DNA of 64,000 bases. Origin: an uncultured Sulfurovum sp. (GTDB taxonomy: Bacteria; Campylobacterota; Campylobacteria; Campylobacterales; Sulfurovaceae). Within the stretch, counting starts at the first letter, position 1. Each line of letters begins with the position of its first letter. Position numbers and translations under genes: made by a program. The notes beneath the pieces were generated by a model. The model saw only the letters and a program-made list of their open reading frames with translations. It searched no databases and was not told the origin of the DNA. The stretch covers positions 1 through 64,000 of the forward strand of contig CACVAX010000041.1 of NCBI GenBank assembly GCA_902727935.1, given 5' to 3'. Shown here in pieces: positions 17,001 to 25,316 of the stretch.

Positions 17001-17839
17001 GTAGTCTTAACCCAGCAGTAATTATTCCAAAATACTTATTTTATCTTTTAAGTTCAGATGTATTTTTTGATTATGTAATGTCTTCAAAGAAAGGTATTAA
17101 AATGCCTAGAGGAGATAAAGAACAGATTCTTAAATATTCTATACCTCTTGTTAAAATAGAAATTCAAGAAAAAATTATTCAAAAATGTGAGCTTGTGGAT
17201 AATGAGGTTAGGAAAGCTAAAGAAGAGATTCAAAGCATACAGAACGAAATAGATGTTGAGGTTAGAGCTATTAATGGAGATATGGTAAAGATTGGAGAGA
17301 TACATAAAACATCTTCAGGTGGAACACCTTTGTCCTCTAAAAATGAATTTTATGATAAAGGAAATATTCCTTGGGTAAATAGTGGTGAAGTAAAACAAGG
17401 TTTAATCTTAAATACAAAAAATAAAATTACTCAACTTGGACTAGATAACTCTTCTGCTAAGATATTTCCTAAGTATACAGTACTAATTGCAATGTATGGG
17501 GCGACAGTTGGACAGGTTGGAATTTTAGGTATTGAAGCTTCGACAAATCAAGCTGTTTGTGGATTATTTCCAAATAGAGAAAAAGTATTACCATTATATT
17601 CTTATTTTTATTTAAATAGTAAAACTGAAGAATTTATTAAATTAAGTGTTGGTGTGGCAAGAACAAATATTTCACAGGAAATCATTAAAAACTTTAAAAT
17701 TCCTCTTCCTTCATTATCTTTACAAAAAGAAATAGTCCAAAAAATTCAAAAACTAGAAACTAAAATAACGAAAGCCAAAGAAGTACTAAAGAATACGAAC
17801 TCTAGAAAAGAAAGCATTTTGAAGGAGTATCTATCATGA
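14039..17839 (+). CDS. Single-chain restriction-modification enzyme (Type IIG, Type I-like)
   Basis: One 1266-residue chain combines nuclease, methylase and specificity parts. Residues 1-130 carry a PD-(D/E)xK-type nuclease like the HsdR N-terminus: GGRADILV (Asp 104) and IIECKTAG (Glu 119, Lys 121). An HsdM-like N6-adenine methylase follows, with motif I DYACGAGHFL near residue 449 and motif IV ANPPY near residue 523. Two HsdS-like target recognition modules with spacer helices occupy about 895-1075 (WELKKLAKVASYV) and 1080-1266 (VKIGEIHKTSSGGTP). All parts look intact, so it should cut and methylate by itself. The recognition half is more AT-rich than the rest, as expected for exchangeable specificity. 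It overlaps prmC by four bases. Confidence 0.9.
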   Translation: MIKKENFSKLLKALHFRQNQNIYIKKFPNLKTELKVDIEKQILIYPEKDGLRVNGQQTCNFKQAENFVVFECVHRLLSQEYAPKHIELEPTWQVGHGASGGRADILVKDNDDNALLIIECKTAGSEFKKAWDSTQVKPTQLFSYVQQVRSTQFIALYASDLVDEKINADYYLMSMVDNSKLLENNKKLKGYKDANSTEEIYEVWVETYKKDYATLGLFEATQAYHIGKDKYSLNDLKTVTSRDIQGKYHEFATIMRQHNVSGRENAFDKLVNLFLCKVVDETDNSNELKFYWKGVAYDDPFSLQDRLNHLYKVGMKKFLGEDITYIENQQIEDAFSVFRDKPNMTKEIIQGFFKELKFFTNNDFAFVDVHNEALFYQNFEVLLKIVKMLQDIKLTGGEDNQFLGDMFEGFLDQGVKQSEGQFFTPMPIVKFIVNALPLDMILKEDNPKAIDYACGAGHFLTEVANNFPKEQHKNIVGIEKEYRLSKVAKVSAFMYGQDEVNVVYHDALASCEPIKNNDYSLLVANPPYSVKGFLETLNEEERAKYVLMQSLDKKSLVANNAIECFFIERAKQLLKKDAVAGIILPSSILSKGSQNIASSKGNVYVQTREILLKYFDIVAIAEFGAGTFGKTGTNTVTLFIKRRADNPNMAQHLAYMVKAWFEGDFTINEVFKQKDLLSVYATHIEVDLEVYKTLLQTTYNEELFKFEIFVEYKQEFEKLSETKNRKKQKSYKALNTVEKKKLEEQKLLDYIRLIEEDKLYYFALACLNKKEVIIVKAPSNGAENKKFLGYEWSGRKGDEGIKYLTSGSLLKLEDAEVLENILNLNNIQTPLYNPQDKFDESKINTLISKNFYDDVVEIPSKLEDFVSKANLVDMLDFSGKEFSKAIRLSPKKKVQIDSKWELKKLAKVASYVTTKVNVSDIKVENYITTDNILQNRQGISTYRGTLNIERVTSYEKNDILISNIRPYLKKIWIATHKGGCSNDVLVVRSLNPAVIIPKYLFYLLSSDVFFDYVMSSKKGIKMPRGDKEQILKYSIPLVKIEIQEKIIQKCELVDNEVRKAKEEIQSIQNEIDVEVRAINGDMVKIGEIHKTSSGGTPLSSKNEFYDKGNIPWVNSGEVKQGLILNTKNKITQLGLDNSSAKIFPKYTVLIAMYGATVGQVGILGIEASTNQAVCGLFPNREKVLPLYSYFYLNSKTEEFIKLSVGVARTNISQEIIKNFKIPLPSLSLQKEIVQKIQKLETKITKAKEVLKNTNSRKESILKEYLS

Positions 17840-18654
17840 CCATACAACAACTACTAAAAGAAGCAGAAGAAAAACTAAAAGAGAGTTGCGAACGTCCAAG
17901 GTTTGAAGCTGAACTCCTGTTATCTCACCATTTGGAGGAGGATAGAACCTACTTACATGCCTTTGATAATCATGAAGTAAAAGAAGCAGAAGCGTTTCGT
18001 GTTTTGGTGGAACGAAGAGCGAAGCATGAACCTTATGAGTACATCGTAGGAGAAGCCAGTTTTTATGACATTGAATTAAAGGTAGAAGCTGGTGTGCTTA
18101 TTCCTCGTCCTGAAACAGAGATATTAATTGATTTGGTAGCTGAAATTATTGACAAAAAAAATCTTAGAAACATTGCTGAAATTGGCGTGGGTTCTGGGGC
18201 GATTTCAGTAGTTTTGGCTCGAAAATTTCCAAAGCTAACCATTATAGCCACCGATATTTGTGATGCACCCATTAAAGTAGCACAGTTAAATTTAGAAAAA
18301 TATAAAGTAGATAATAGAGTGCATATTAGAAAGTCAAGTATTTTGGATGAGGTAAATGAAGCTGTTGAACTGGTGGTGAGTAACCCACCCTACATTGCAA
18401 ATGACTTTAAACTGGAAAAAAATGTGGGAGAGTATGAACCCAAAGAAGCATTGTTTGGTGGTAGAGTGGGGGATGAATTGTTGAAACAGATTGTCTTGGA
18501 TGTAAAAGCAAAAGACATCAAATATCTAGCCTGTGAAATGGGCTATGACCAAAAAGAACCCATGACCCAATTTTTTAATGATATTGGGGTAAAATATTAT
18601 AAATTTTACAAAGACTTAGCAGGATTTGACCGTGGGTTTGTTGTGGAGTTTTAG
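17836..18654 (+). CDS. prmC: Release factor glutamine methyltransferase
   Basis: Methylates the GGQ glutamine of peptide-chain release factors, improving termination. The 272-residue protein has the short N-terminal helical domain with the FEAELLLSHHL segment, RPETEILID near residue 94, the AdoMet site EIGVGSGAISVVLA near residue 115 and the diagnostic NPPYIAND near residue 181. Length is normal. The ATG overlaps the stop of the restriction-modification gene (ATGA), so this core gene is translationally coupled to a defence gene. It is followed 12 bases later by the AAA ATPase gene. Confidence 0.93.
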   Translation: MTIQQLLKEAEEKLKESCERPRFEAELLLSHHLEEDRTYLHAFDNHEVKEAEAFRVLVERRAKHEPYEYIVGEASFYDIELKVEAGVLIPRPETEILIDLVAEIIDKKNLRNIAEIGVGSGAISVVLARKFPKLTIIATDICDAPIKVAQLNLEKYKVDNRVHIRKSSILDEVNEAVELVVSNPPYIANDFKLEKNVGEYEPKEALFGGRVGDELLKQIVLDVKAKDIKYLACEMGYDQKEPMTQFFNDIGVKYYKFYKDLAGFDRGFVVEF

Positions 18655-18666
18655 GAGAAGTACATA

Positions 18667-19785
18667 ATGAGTAATTTTATTACAGAGATTAAAATAGGAA
18701 AAGTTCGACATTTAGAAAATATTGATATTAAACTTGGTAATGAGAAGAAGCATTTGATTCTGACTGGGAAGAATGGGTGTGGGAAGACGGCTGTATTAGA
18801 GAAGTTAGATTCTGTGTTAAGTGTTAATTATACACAAGGTTACCCTATTATTGAAGCGAATGGTTTAGGAGTAAAATTTTATATTAATGATTTAAGTTTT
18901 TCTTATGCTAAAGATTATATTTATACTTTTTTTTCAACAGAAAGAGGAATTAAGTTTCATAAACCTAAAACTATAAAGAAAATAAATTTTACGAAAATTG
19001 AGGAATATAAAGTAAAAAAATTAAATCAAGATTTTTTACAATATATAGTAAATTTAAAAATAGAATATTTATTTGCACAGTTAGATAATGATGAAGAAGA
19101 AAGTTTAAAATTAGATGCATGGTTCAATAAGTTTGAAATTATGTTAAAAAATATATTTAATGATAATTCTTTTAAACTTATTTTTGATAGAAAAAATTAT
19201 AATTTTTGGATAGAAAGAGATAATAGAGAGCGTTTTGATTTAAATAGTTTATCTGCTGGTTACTCTGCAATTATAGATATAATAACTGAGTTAATTTTAA
19301 AAATAGAAACAACTGAATCTAAAAGTTTTGATTGTGAAGGTATTGTTTTAATTGATGAGGTAGAGAATCATCTTCATGTAGAGTTGCAAAAAAATATATT
19401 ACCATTGTTAACAAATTTTTTTCCAAATATTCAGTTTATTGTTACTACCCATAGCCCTTTTGTATTACAGTCAATTGAAAATAGTGTCGTTTATGATTTG
19501 GAAAGAAAAGAATCATTGAGTGGAGAGAAGTTAAATAAAGCTACTTATTCAGATATTGTAAAAAATTACTTTGAAGTAGATAGTGAATTTTCTGAAGTCT
19601 TAGAATCTGATATAAAAAAATATCAGAATTTAGTCAAAAAATTTGAAAATAAAAATTTAACAATTGAAGGTGAAAAAGAGTTGTTAGATTTGGATATAAA
19701 GCTTGATAAAATAGCTCCCATGTTATCTGATGACATTTATTTAAGATTTAAAGAGTCGCAAGATAGGATACAGGAAAATGGTTAA
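18667..19785 (+). CDS. AAA family ATPase, PtuA-like, of an ATPase-HNH pair
   Basis: A 372-residue SMC/OLD-type ATPase. Walker A is GKNGCGKT at 34-41, the signature-like LSAGYSAI is near residue 197, Walker B GIVLIDEVENHLH near residue 229 and the H-loop FIVTTHSPF near residue 258. Between the two halves there is an extended AT-rich, variable region. The next gene encodes an HNH nuclease and overlaps it by eight bases; ATPase plus HNH gene pairs are the layout of Septu (PtuA-PtuB) and retron-associated immunity. It is shorter than the PtuA proteins I know (about 500), so the subtype is uncertain. Confidence 0.8.
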   Translation: MSNFITEIKIGKVRHLENIDIKLGNEKKHLILTGKNGCGKTAVLEKLDSVLSVNYTQGYPIIEANGLGVKFYINDLSFSYAKDYIYTFFSTERGIKFHKPKTIKKINFTKIEEYKVKKLNQDFLQYIVNLKIEYLFAQLDNDEEESLKLDAWFNKFEIMLKNIFNDNSFKLIFDRKNYNFWIERDNRERFDLNSLSAGYSAIIDIITELILKIETTESKSFDCEGIVLIDEVENHLHVELQKNILPLLTNFFPNIQFIVTTHSPFVLQSIENSVVYDLERKESLSGEKLNKATYSDIVKNYFEVDSEFSEVLESDIKKYQNLVKKFENKNLTIEGEKELLDLDIKLDKIAPMLSDDIYLRFKESQDRIQENG

Positions 19786-20419
19786 AGTCAATAGAAGGTT
19801 AAATCCTGCTTTTGATAAATATAATGAAATTAGTGTAAGCGATAGTTTGAGAATAGACTTTAATAAAAAATGCTATCTTTGTGAAGAGGTAACGAGACAT
19901 TTTGAAGTTGACCATTTTTATCCACAGCTTGCATATAGTCATTTGGTTAATGAGTATGAAAATTTATTTTATTGTTGTCAAAAATGTAATAAGATAAAGC
20001 CTAAAAAGACTAATATCTCTTCTGACAATGAAATTTTGAATTGTTGTGATATTGATGTGGAATCATATATTAAGTTAAAGCTTAATATTCAAGAATGTAA
20101 AATTGAAGTTGAACAAGTAAAAAGTAATCTAGTTTTAGATATAAAAATTAGAAATACAATAAAGGTGTTAAATCGAATTTATAATGGAGAAAATTCTAAA
20201 AGTACTTCATGTGAAGATTTAAGAGATGAGATAAAAAGTGTGATAGCTTCTTTTAGAAAGAAGTTAGATAAATATGAAAAAAGCAAATTAAAACGAGCGA
20301 TTGTTGAAGAGATAAAAGAAGATTTAGATAATACTTCATCTTATTCAACTTTTAAACGTTGGATAATTAGAGATAATCCAAATTTAAACCAACAATTTAA
20401 ACAATACATAGGAGATTAA
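19778..20419 (+). CDS. HNH endonuclease, PtuB-like
   Basis: A 213-residue nuclease. The HNH core is complete: zinc-binding CYLC (Cys 32, 35), FEVDHFYPQ with the catalytic Asp-His near residue 45, the Asn in NEYENLFYCC near residue 62 and the second zinc pair CQKC (67, 70). The C-terminal 130 residues are Lys- and Glu-rich helices of unknown role. The eight-base overlap with the ATPase gene implies a fixed ratio of the two products, fitting an ATPase-gated nuclease. The pair sits between prmC and a DUF4149 gene, which suggests insertion into a core operon. Confidence 0.8.
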   Translation: MVKVNRRLNPAFDKYNEISVSDSLRIDFNKKCYLCEEVTRHFEVDHFYPQLAYSHLVNEYENLFYCCQKCNKIKPKKTNISSDNEILNCCDIDVESYIKLKLNIQECKIEVEQVKSNLVLDIKIRNTIKVLNRIYNGENSKSTSCEDLRDEIKSVIASFRKKLDKYEKSKLKRAIVEEIKEDLDNTSSYSTFKRWIIRDNPNLNQQFKQYIGD

Positions 20420-20422
20420 AAA

Positions 20423-20905
20423 ATGCTAAAAAAATACTTTAGATTATTAACCATGATATTTATTATCATACTTGGAATGACACTTGGAGCAGGGTTACTA
20501 GCTGGTGTGGTGGTTGCTCCTACTATTTTTAATTCAGAAGCTGTTCTTGGTTCGGCACTTTTAACCCGTTTTCAAGAGGGTTTACTGATGACCCAAGTGT
20601 TTGAACGTTTGGCGTATTTGGTGAATTTTTTAGTGATTATTGCGATACTTTATGAAGTGATTAAATTTAAAGCATTTGAAAATACGCGTTGGACAATGAT
20701 GTTTACTTTTTTGGTGGCTGCAACAGGATTGTTGTTTACTTCGTATTATATCCCTCAAATTTTAGAGATGCAAACTTTAGGTGAAGCAGCCACCATGGGA
20801 GAAACATTTACAAATGTTCATAAAGGTTCAGAACTCAACTTTAAACTCTTTGCCTTTTCGACTTTGGGATTATTGATTTTAACGTTGAGAAAAGTACTAA
20901 GATAA
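20423..20905 (+). CDS. DUF4149-like integral membrane protein
   Basis: A 160-residue protein with four membrane helices (about 8-32, 58-78, 88-108, 136-156). The pattern GAGLLAGVVVAPTIFN in the first helix and GSELNFKLFAFSTLGLL near the end is what I associate with DUF4149 proteins common in Campylobacterota. Function is unknown. It starts three bases after the HNH gene stop, so it is cotranscribed with it, but it is probably part of the original prmC neighbourhood rather than of the defence pair. Confidence 0.7.
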   Translation: MLKKYFRLLTMIFIIILGMTLGAGLLAGVVVAPTIFNSEAVLGSALLTRFQEGLLMTQVFERLAYLVNFLVIIAILYEVIKFKAFENTRWTMMFTFLVAATGLLFTSYYIPQILEMQTLGEAATMGETFTNVHKGSELNFKLFAFSTLGLLILTLRKVLR

Positions 20906-20908
20906 ACA

Positions 20909-21589
20909 TTAATGTTTATCTTCGGTAGGATGTAAAATATCTTCTTTATCTCGGTCAATGTATTGGTTCTCAATATCTTGTACTGAATAAACATAACCTA
21001 TACCATTAATCGTTTCAATTTCAAATGCACCTTCTGGCGTACTAATACTGGCGTAACTTGTATTTTTACCTTCAGTTAAGATGATGGCATGTTGTGTATT
21101 TTGGTCGCCTATTAAATTACCTGTTACAGAAGTACTTCCATTTTTATGGGTAACTTTTTTAGATATTTTTGCCTCATATTCCACTTGACCAAGTGTTGGA
21201 AGTTTAATGATATCACCGAGTACCAGTTTGGCAATACTATTTTGGCTTACTTCAATGCCTAAAATAGGAGAAACGAGCTTTTTAGCTGGTATTTTTTTTA
21301 GAAGTTCTTCTTTGTCAATTTCGTGGTAAATGTTTTGTACAGTTTGAACTTCTATTTTTTTAGGTTCTACATTAACCATTTTCATTGACGCATCTTGCTT
21401 ATCATTTTCATTAAAATCAACAAGTTTATCCAAGTTTTCTTCTTCTGTTGGAACGGCAAAAAATGCATCAACATTTTTAATCTCTTCAGGCATTGAGCTA
21501 TCTTTTGTTTGACCATTGGAAAGAATAATAGTTATCCCAATGGCAAGTGTAGCAATGATACTCAAAGTTATAAGAACTTTTTTTGTCAT
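20909..21589 (-). CDS. Membrane-anchored propeptide-like partner of the zinc protease
   Basis: A 226-residue protein with one N-terminal hydrophobic segment (KVLITLSIIATLAIGITII) and an exported remainder. Residues about 115-215 (GDIIKLPTLGQVEYEAKI, SVTGNLIGDQ, ASISTPEGAFEIETINGIGY) resemble the N-terminal propeptide domain that normally precedes reprolysin-like bacterial metallopeptidases. The protease gene 11 bases upstream lacks such a domain, so a split precursor is likely: this protein could act in trans as folding helper or inhibitor, held at the membrane. Residues 30-110 are acidic and probably disordered. Family assignment is from memory of the motif pattern. Confidence 0.6.
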   Translation of the reverse strand: MTKKVLITLSIIATLAIGITIILSNGQTKDSSMPEEIKNVDAFFAVPTEEENLDKLVDFNENDKQDASMKMVNVEPKKIEVQTVQNIYHEIDKEELLKKIPAKKLVSPILGIEVSQNSIAKLVLGDIIKLPTLGQVEYEAKISKKVTHKNGSTSVTGNLIGDQNTQHAIILTEGKNTSYASISTPEGAFEIETINGIGYVYSVQDIENQYIDRDKEDILHPTEDKH

Positions 21590-21600
21590 TTGATACCCTT

Positions 21601-22950
21601 TTATTTAGAGGCATTTAAAAGGTCAGTATAAGCCTTTTTTAATGCTTTTAGTTCTTGAACTGCTACAAGATAAACATCTGTTTTAAAGTTTGTACGTTTA
21701 GTCTTGGCTTCTTCAATGCTTGTTTTTCTTTCTTCTTTAAGGGTTTGAATTTTAGCTTTTAGAGTCTCTCTTTTACTTGCAATGTTCTCTTTATAGACTG
21801 TTCTATGGTTAACACGTTCAGTACGGATTTGAGCAACTAAGGCTTGGAACTCTTCTTTTGTGCTTACTTTGGCTTTACGGTCTGCACGAGCAGTTAAATA
21901 TCTTTCACGTAGTTTATCAAGTTCTACCGTGAGTGCTTCTTTAGCTGTTGCTTTACTTGTATTAAAGGCAGTGAGTAAGGCTTGAGATTTAGTTTGGTAG
22001 TTTGTTTTAGCTGTTTCACGTACCGTTTTTACATTTTCACGTAATTGTTGTAGTTCAGCTCTTGCTTCATTGACAACCAATATTTGTGCTTCATAAGCTT
22101 TTTTAGCTGTTTCTAAATTTGTTCCATCGTTAATATCATTACTATTATTATCATCAGTTTGATTGTTATCTGGCTTATTGGTATTATCATCGGTATCATT
22201 TTTATCATTAATAATTACAGACGCTCTAAAATTTGCAATTATTGGTGCTTGAATTTCAATTTTTTTGACAGCATCAGCTTCATTATCAAGTCCTACTTCA
22301 ATACCACAAGGTTCACCATTACAATCTAAATGGGGGTCAGAGAATTTATAGATTTTTGTTCCATTGTAACTAGCATCGTAAGCCATAACAGTTGTGAATT
22401 GGTCTTGTATCCCATGACCTCTTCCATAACCTGCATCTGGGTCTTGCTTGGCTGAATGTGCCAAATGCATGTTGTGTCCTACTTCATGAGCTGTAACATA
22501 TCCAGCACAATCAATGCTAACATGAGCATAAGCATAGGCTTGATAACCTGGATTATAATAAGCCAATCCACACAATCCATCATTGGCATAAGGACGATAA
22601 ATAACGACCTCATCAGCACCAACTGTGTCCCTTAATACTTGAACTTCAGCATCTCCTTGAACCTTTGTTAAAGTCTCATTACTATTAACAGTATCATCAA
22701 GGTCAAGTTGTTCTAGTTTAACAGCTTTTAAACTGATATTTAGTCCACTATCTTCATAAATCTTATTGGTCGTTGTGAAAAGGTGGTTTACTTTGGTTTC
22801 AATGTCTCCATTAGATATATCTTTTGCACCTTGAGAATAAACGACAAGGGTATCAATCTTGGTTACATTATTTTCAGCTATTGCTAGGGAAGTGTTAAGT
22901 AGTAAAAGTGAGCTAAGGGATAAGGTGCTTTTGAGTAGAGTCGATTTCAT
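21601..22950 (-). CDS. Secreted reprolysin-like zinc metalloprotease with coiled-coil tail
   Basis: A 449-residue exported protease. A signal peptide (about 1-25, ending AIAEN) leads straight into the catalytic domain (IDTLVVYSQGAKD). The zinc site is HEVGHNMHLAH at 155-165, with HExxHxxxxxH ligands, followed by a Met-turn in TVMAYDASY near residue 187. After about residue 250 comes a linker of Asp and Asn, then 165 residues of Lys/Glu/Ala-rich helix, probably a long coiled coil. The usual propeptide is missing and appears to be the next gene. AAGGA precedes the ATG. The tail could bind a surface or another protein; its role is unknown. Confidence 0.85.
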   Translation of the reverse strand: MKSTLLKSTLSLSSLLLLNTSLAIAENNVTKIDTLVVYSQGAKDISNGDIETKVNHLFTTTNKIYEDSGLNISLKAVKLEQLDLDDTVNSNETLTKVQGDAEVQVLRDTVGADEVVIYRPYANDGLCGLAYYNPGYQAYAYAHVSIDCAGYVTAHEVGHNMHLAHSAKQDPDAGYGRGHGIQDQFTTVMAYDASYNGTKIYKFSDPHLDCNGEPCGIEVGLDNEADAVKKIEIQAPIIANFRASVIINDKNDTDDNTNKPDNNQTDDNNSNDINDGTNLETAKKAYEAQILVVNEARAELQQLRENVKTVRETAKTNYQTKSQALLTAFNTSKATAKEALTVELDKLRERYLTARADRKAKVSTKEEFQALVAQIRTERVNHRTVYKENIASKRETLKAKIQTLKEERKTSIEEAKTKRTNFKTDVYLVAVQELKALKKAYTDLLNASK

Positions 22951-23181
22951 TGTATTTCCTTTATTAGTAAATCTATGACTATTTTAGCAAGTTATTTATT
23001 ATTTTAATAGGTTAAATATTAGATATTAATACTAATTTTAATATTTAATTGATAATTTATATTAAATTACTTAATTGTATTAAATAATATTTTTTTTAAT
23101 TTTATATTACTTTTTAAAATAATATTTTATACTTGACTAACTTTTAGCTAAAATAGCATAATTATTTATGAAGGTATAACA

Positions 23182-24297
23182 GTGGAATGTGAATATTTTG
23201 GAACATGTGGTTCATGTACGGTTTATGAGATAAGTTATGAAGCAGAATTGCTTCAAAAAAAAGAGCATGTATTAGGACTATTATCTCCTTTTGGAGTCAA
23301 AGATTTAGAAGTTTTTTCAGCAAACGCTTCACATTACAGAGCAAGGTCCGAGTTTAAAATTTGGCATGATGGAGAGGTTTGTTCTTATGCCATGGGTCGT
23401 TTGGATAAAAAGGGTGCCGTTAATATTGTTGAATGTCCCAAAGTAATTGTTCCTATAGAAAAAAGAATGCGACCCCTTTTAGAAAAAATTAATGCTTCAA
23501 AAGTTTTGAAAAATCGTCTTTTTTCTGTGGAGTTTTTAGCGACGACTAGAGATGAATGTTTAATAACAATGATTTACCATCGAAAGCTAGAAGAAGATTG
23601 GACAAGAGAAGCTAAAGAACTAGAACAACTTCTAAATGCTAAAGTTATGGGGCGAAGTCGTAAACAAAAAGTCATTTTGAGCGATGAGTTTGTCACCGAG
23701 AAACTTTTGATAGATGGGCAAGATTATTTATATCAACATTATGAAAGTGGTTTTACTCAACCAAATCCAGCTGTGAATATACACATGATAGAATGGGCAA
23801 TTAAACAAGCAAAAAAAGTAAAAGCTAAGGGGGATTTTTTAGAGAGTTATTGTGGCTTAGGAAATTTCACGCTTCCTCTTTCTAAATATTTTGATCGAGT
23901 GTTAGCCACCGAGATTTCTAAGCGTTCTATTTACGCTGCTAAAGAGAACTGTGTGTTAAATAATATTACTAATATTGAATTTATTCGTTTGGCTTCAGAA
24001 GAGATGACCCAAGCCCTTAATAAAGAGCGAGAGTTTACACGTCTTCAAGGGCTAGACTTAGATACTTATAATTTTTCAACGGTTTTGGTTGACCCACCAC
24101 GTGCAGGATTAGATAAGGATACCATTAAACTTATTCAAGGGATTGAAAATATTATCTATATCTCTTGTAATCCTGAAACCTTGGCTAGAGATTTGTTAGA
24201 ATTGACAAAAACGCATGACATAGACGATGCTGCAATTTATGACCAATTTCCTCATACGTATCATGTTGAATCAGGAGTGTTTTTAAGGAAGAAATAG
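23182..24297 (+). CDS. trmA: tRNA (uracil-5-)-methyltransferase
   Basis: Makes 5-methyluridine at position 54 of tRNA. The 371-residue product opens CEYFGTCGSCTVY, has the AdoMet site ESYCGLGNFTLPLS near residue 218, DPPRAGLD near residue 302 and the catalytic cysteine in YISCNPETL near residue 327. Length and N-terminus fit TrmA (366 in E. coli) rather than the larger RlmD with a TRAM domain. The start is GTG. It is transcribed alone after an AT-rich spacer of about 230 bases, in which I see only -10-like TAAAAT. Confidence 0.9.
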   Translation: MECEYFGTCGSCTVYEISYEAELLQKKEHVLGLLSPFGVKDLEVFSANASHYRARSEFKIWHDGEVCSYAMGRLDKKGAVNIVECPKVIVPIEKRMRPLLEKINASKVLKNRLFSVEFLATTRDECLITMIYHRKLEEDWTREAKELEQLLNAKVMGRSRKQKVILSDEFVTEKLLIDGQDYLYQHYESGFTQPNPAVNIHMIEWAIKQAKKVKAKGDFLESYCGLGNFTLPLSKYFDRVLATEISKRSIYAAKENCVLNNITNIEFIRLASEEMTQALNKEREFTRLQGLDLDTYNFSTVLVDPPRAGLDKDTIKLIQGIENIIYISCNPETLARDLLELTKTHDIDDAAIYDQFPHTYHVESGVFLRKK

Positions 24298-24333
24298 TAG
24301 AGTTCCTTCTACTAGCTTTAATCATAAATTTCC

Positions 24334-24339
24334 TATAAT
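24334..24339 (+). promoter_or_regulatory. Predicted -10 box six bases before an ATG
   Basis: Perfect TATAAT separated by CATAAA from the ATG at 24346. There is no ribosome site. The transcript probably starts at or next to the start codon. Confidence 0.5.
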
Positions 24340-24345
24340 CATAAA

Positions 24346-25275
24346 ATGTATCTGAAAAAGCCAATCCTGCTTCTGTTTTTATCTTTTCCTTTTTTCTCTT
24401 TTTTACAGGCTGATACAAATACGTCCATATTTGATACTTACCATGATAATTTATGTAAGATGTTGATTGATACAAGTAATAGCATTGATGACTATTTTAT
24501 AGATGGAAATATTAGTACATCGAGTAATACCTATGGGGAGTTCAGTACGTCCATAGCACAAGAGAGTTATTTGAGTTTTGAAAATGATGTACGTTTTCGA
24601 CTACGTTTGAATTTACCAAAAATTCAAAAAAATTTACGTTTAGTTTTTGAAGATGACAGTAGTGATAACCTCTTGTATGATGGAACGCAATTAAATGACC
24701 AACATTTAGATACTAAAGAGTATTTTTTACGTTTGGAATATTTAAATTATGTAAAAAACACTTTTAATATCAGAATGGGAGGAGGACTTAAGGTACGTAA
24801 ACGTAATCTTGTACCTTATTTGAATGTTCGTGCACGCTATGAATTTTATAATGAGCAAAAAAATAAATCAGAACTTTTTAACCGTTTTCGTTATTATAGC
24901 GATGGTGAGATTGAAAATAATCTTGAACTCAATTCTTTATATACCATAAGTGATGATTTGTATACGCTTTGGACTAATACCTTTTATCACACCAATCGCT
25001 TTCCTCATGAAACATTGGCCAGTAGTATCACGGCTGTTTCTATTTTTACGGACAAACAACACATTCGTTATGGTCTAGGCATCTCTTCTCATGTGAATAA
25101 GTTTCAAGACTTAACGGTAGATTATTATTATTTACACAGTGCTTTTCATCATCTTTTTTATAAAGATTGGGCTTATTATGAGATTTCTCCCTCAATACTT
25201 CAAAGAAAAAATAATGATTTTAAAACTTCTTATCGTTTATTAGTAAAATTTGGTATCTATTTTCACAAAAAGTAG
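24346..25275 (+). CDS. Exported beta-strand-rich protein, possible outer membrane protein
   Basis: A 309-residue protein with a clear signal peptide (YLKKPILLLFLSFPFFSFLQA). The rest alternates polar and aromatic or aliphatic residues in short strands (RFRLRLNL, NLRLVFEDD, LRLEYLNY, FNIRMGGGLKVR, YLNVRARYEFY), as in an outer membrane beta-barrel. It ends LLVKFGIYFHKK rather than in a terminal Phe. I recognise no named family. The ATG is fixed by the signal peptide; a consensus -10 box lies just six bases upstream, so the message may be leaderless. Confidence 0.65.
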   Translation: MYLKKPILLLFLSFPFFSFLQADTNTSIFDTYHDNLCKMLIDTSNSIDDYFIDGNISTSSNTYGEFSTSIAQESYLSFENDVRFRLRLNLPKIQKNLRLVFEDDSSDNLLYDGTQLNDQHLDTKEYFLRLEYLNYVKNTFNIRMGGGLKVRKRNLVPYLNVRARYEFYNEQKNKSELFNRFRYYSDGEIENNLELNSLYTISDDLYTLWTNTFYHTNRFPHETLASSITAVSIFTDKQHIRYGLGISSHVNKFQDLTVDYYYLHSAFHHLFYKDWAYYEISPSILQRKNNDFKTSYRLLVKFGIYFHKK

Positions 25276-25316
25276 TATTTTGTTATAATGTTATAAAAAA
25301 TTAAAAAAAGAGTAAA

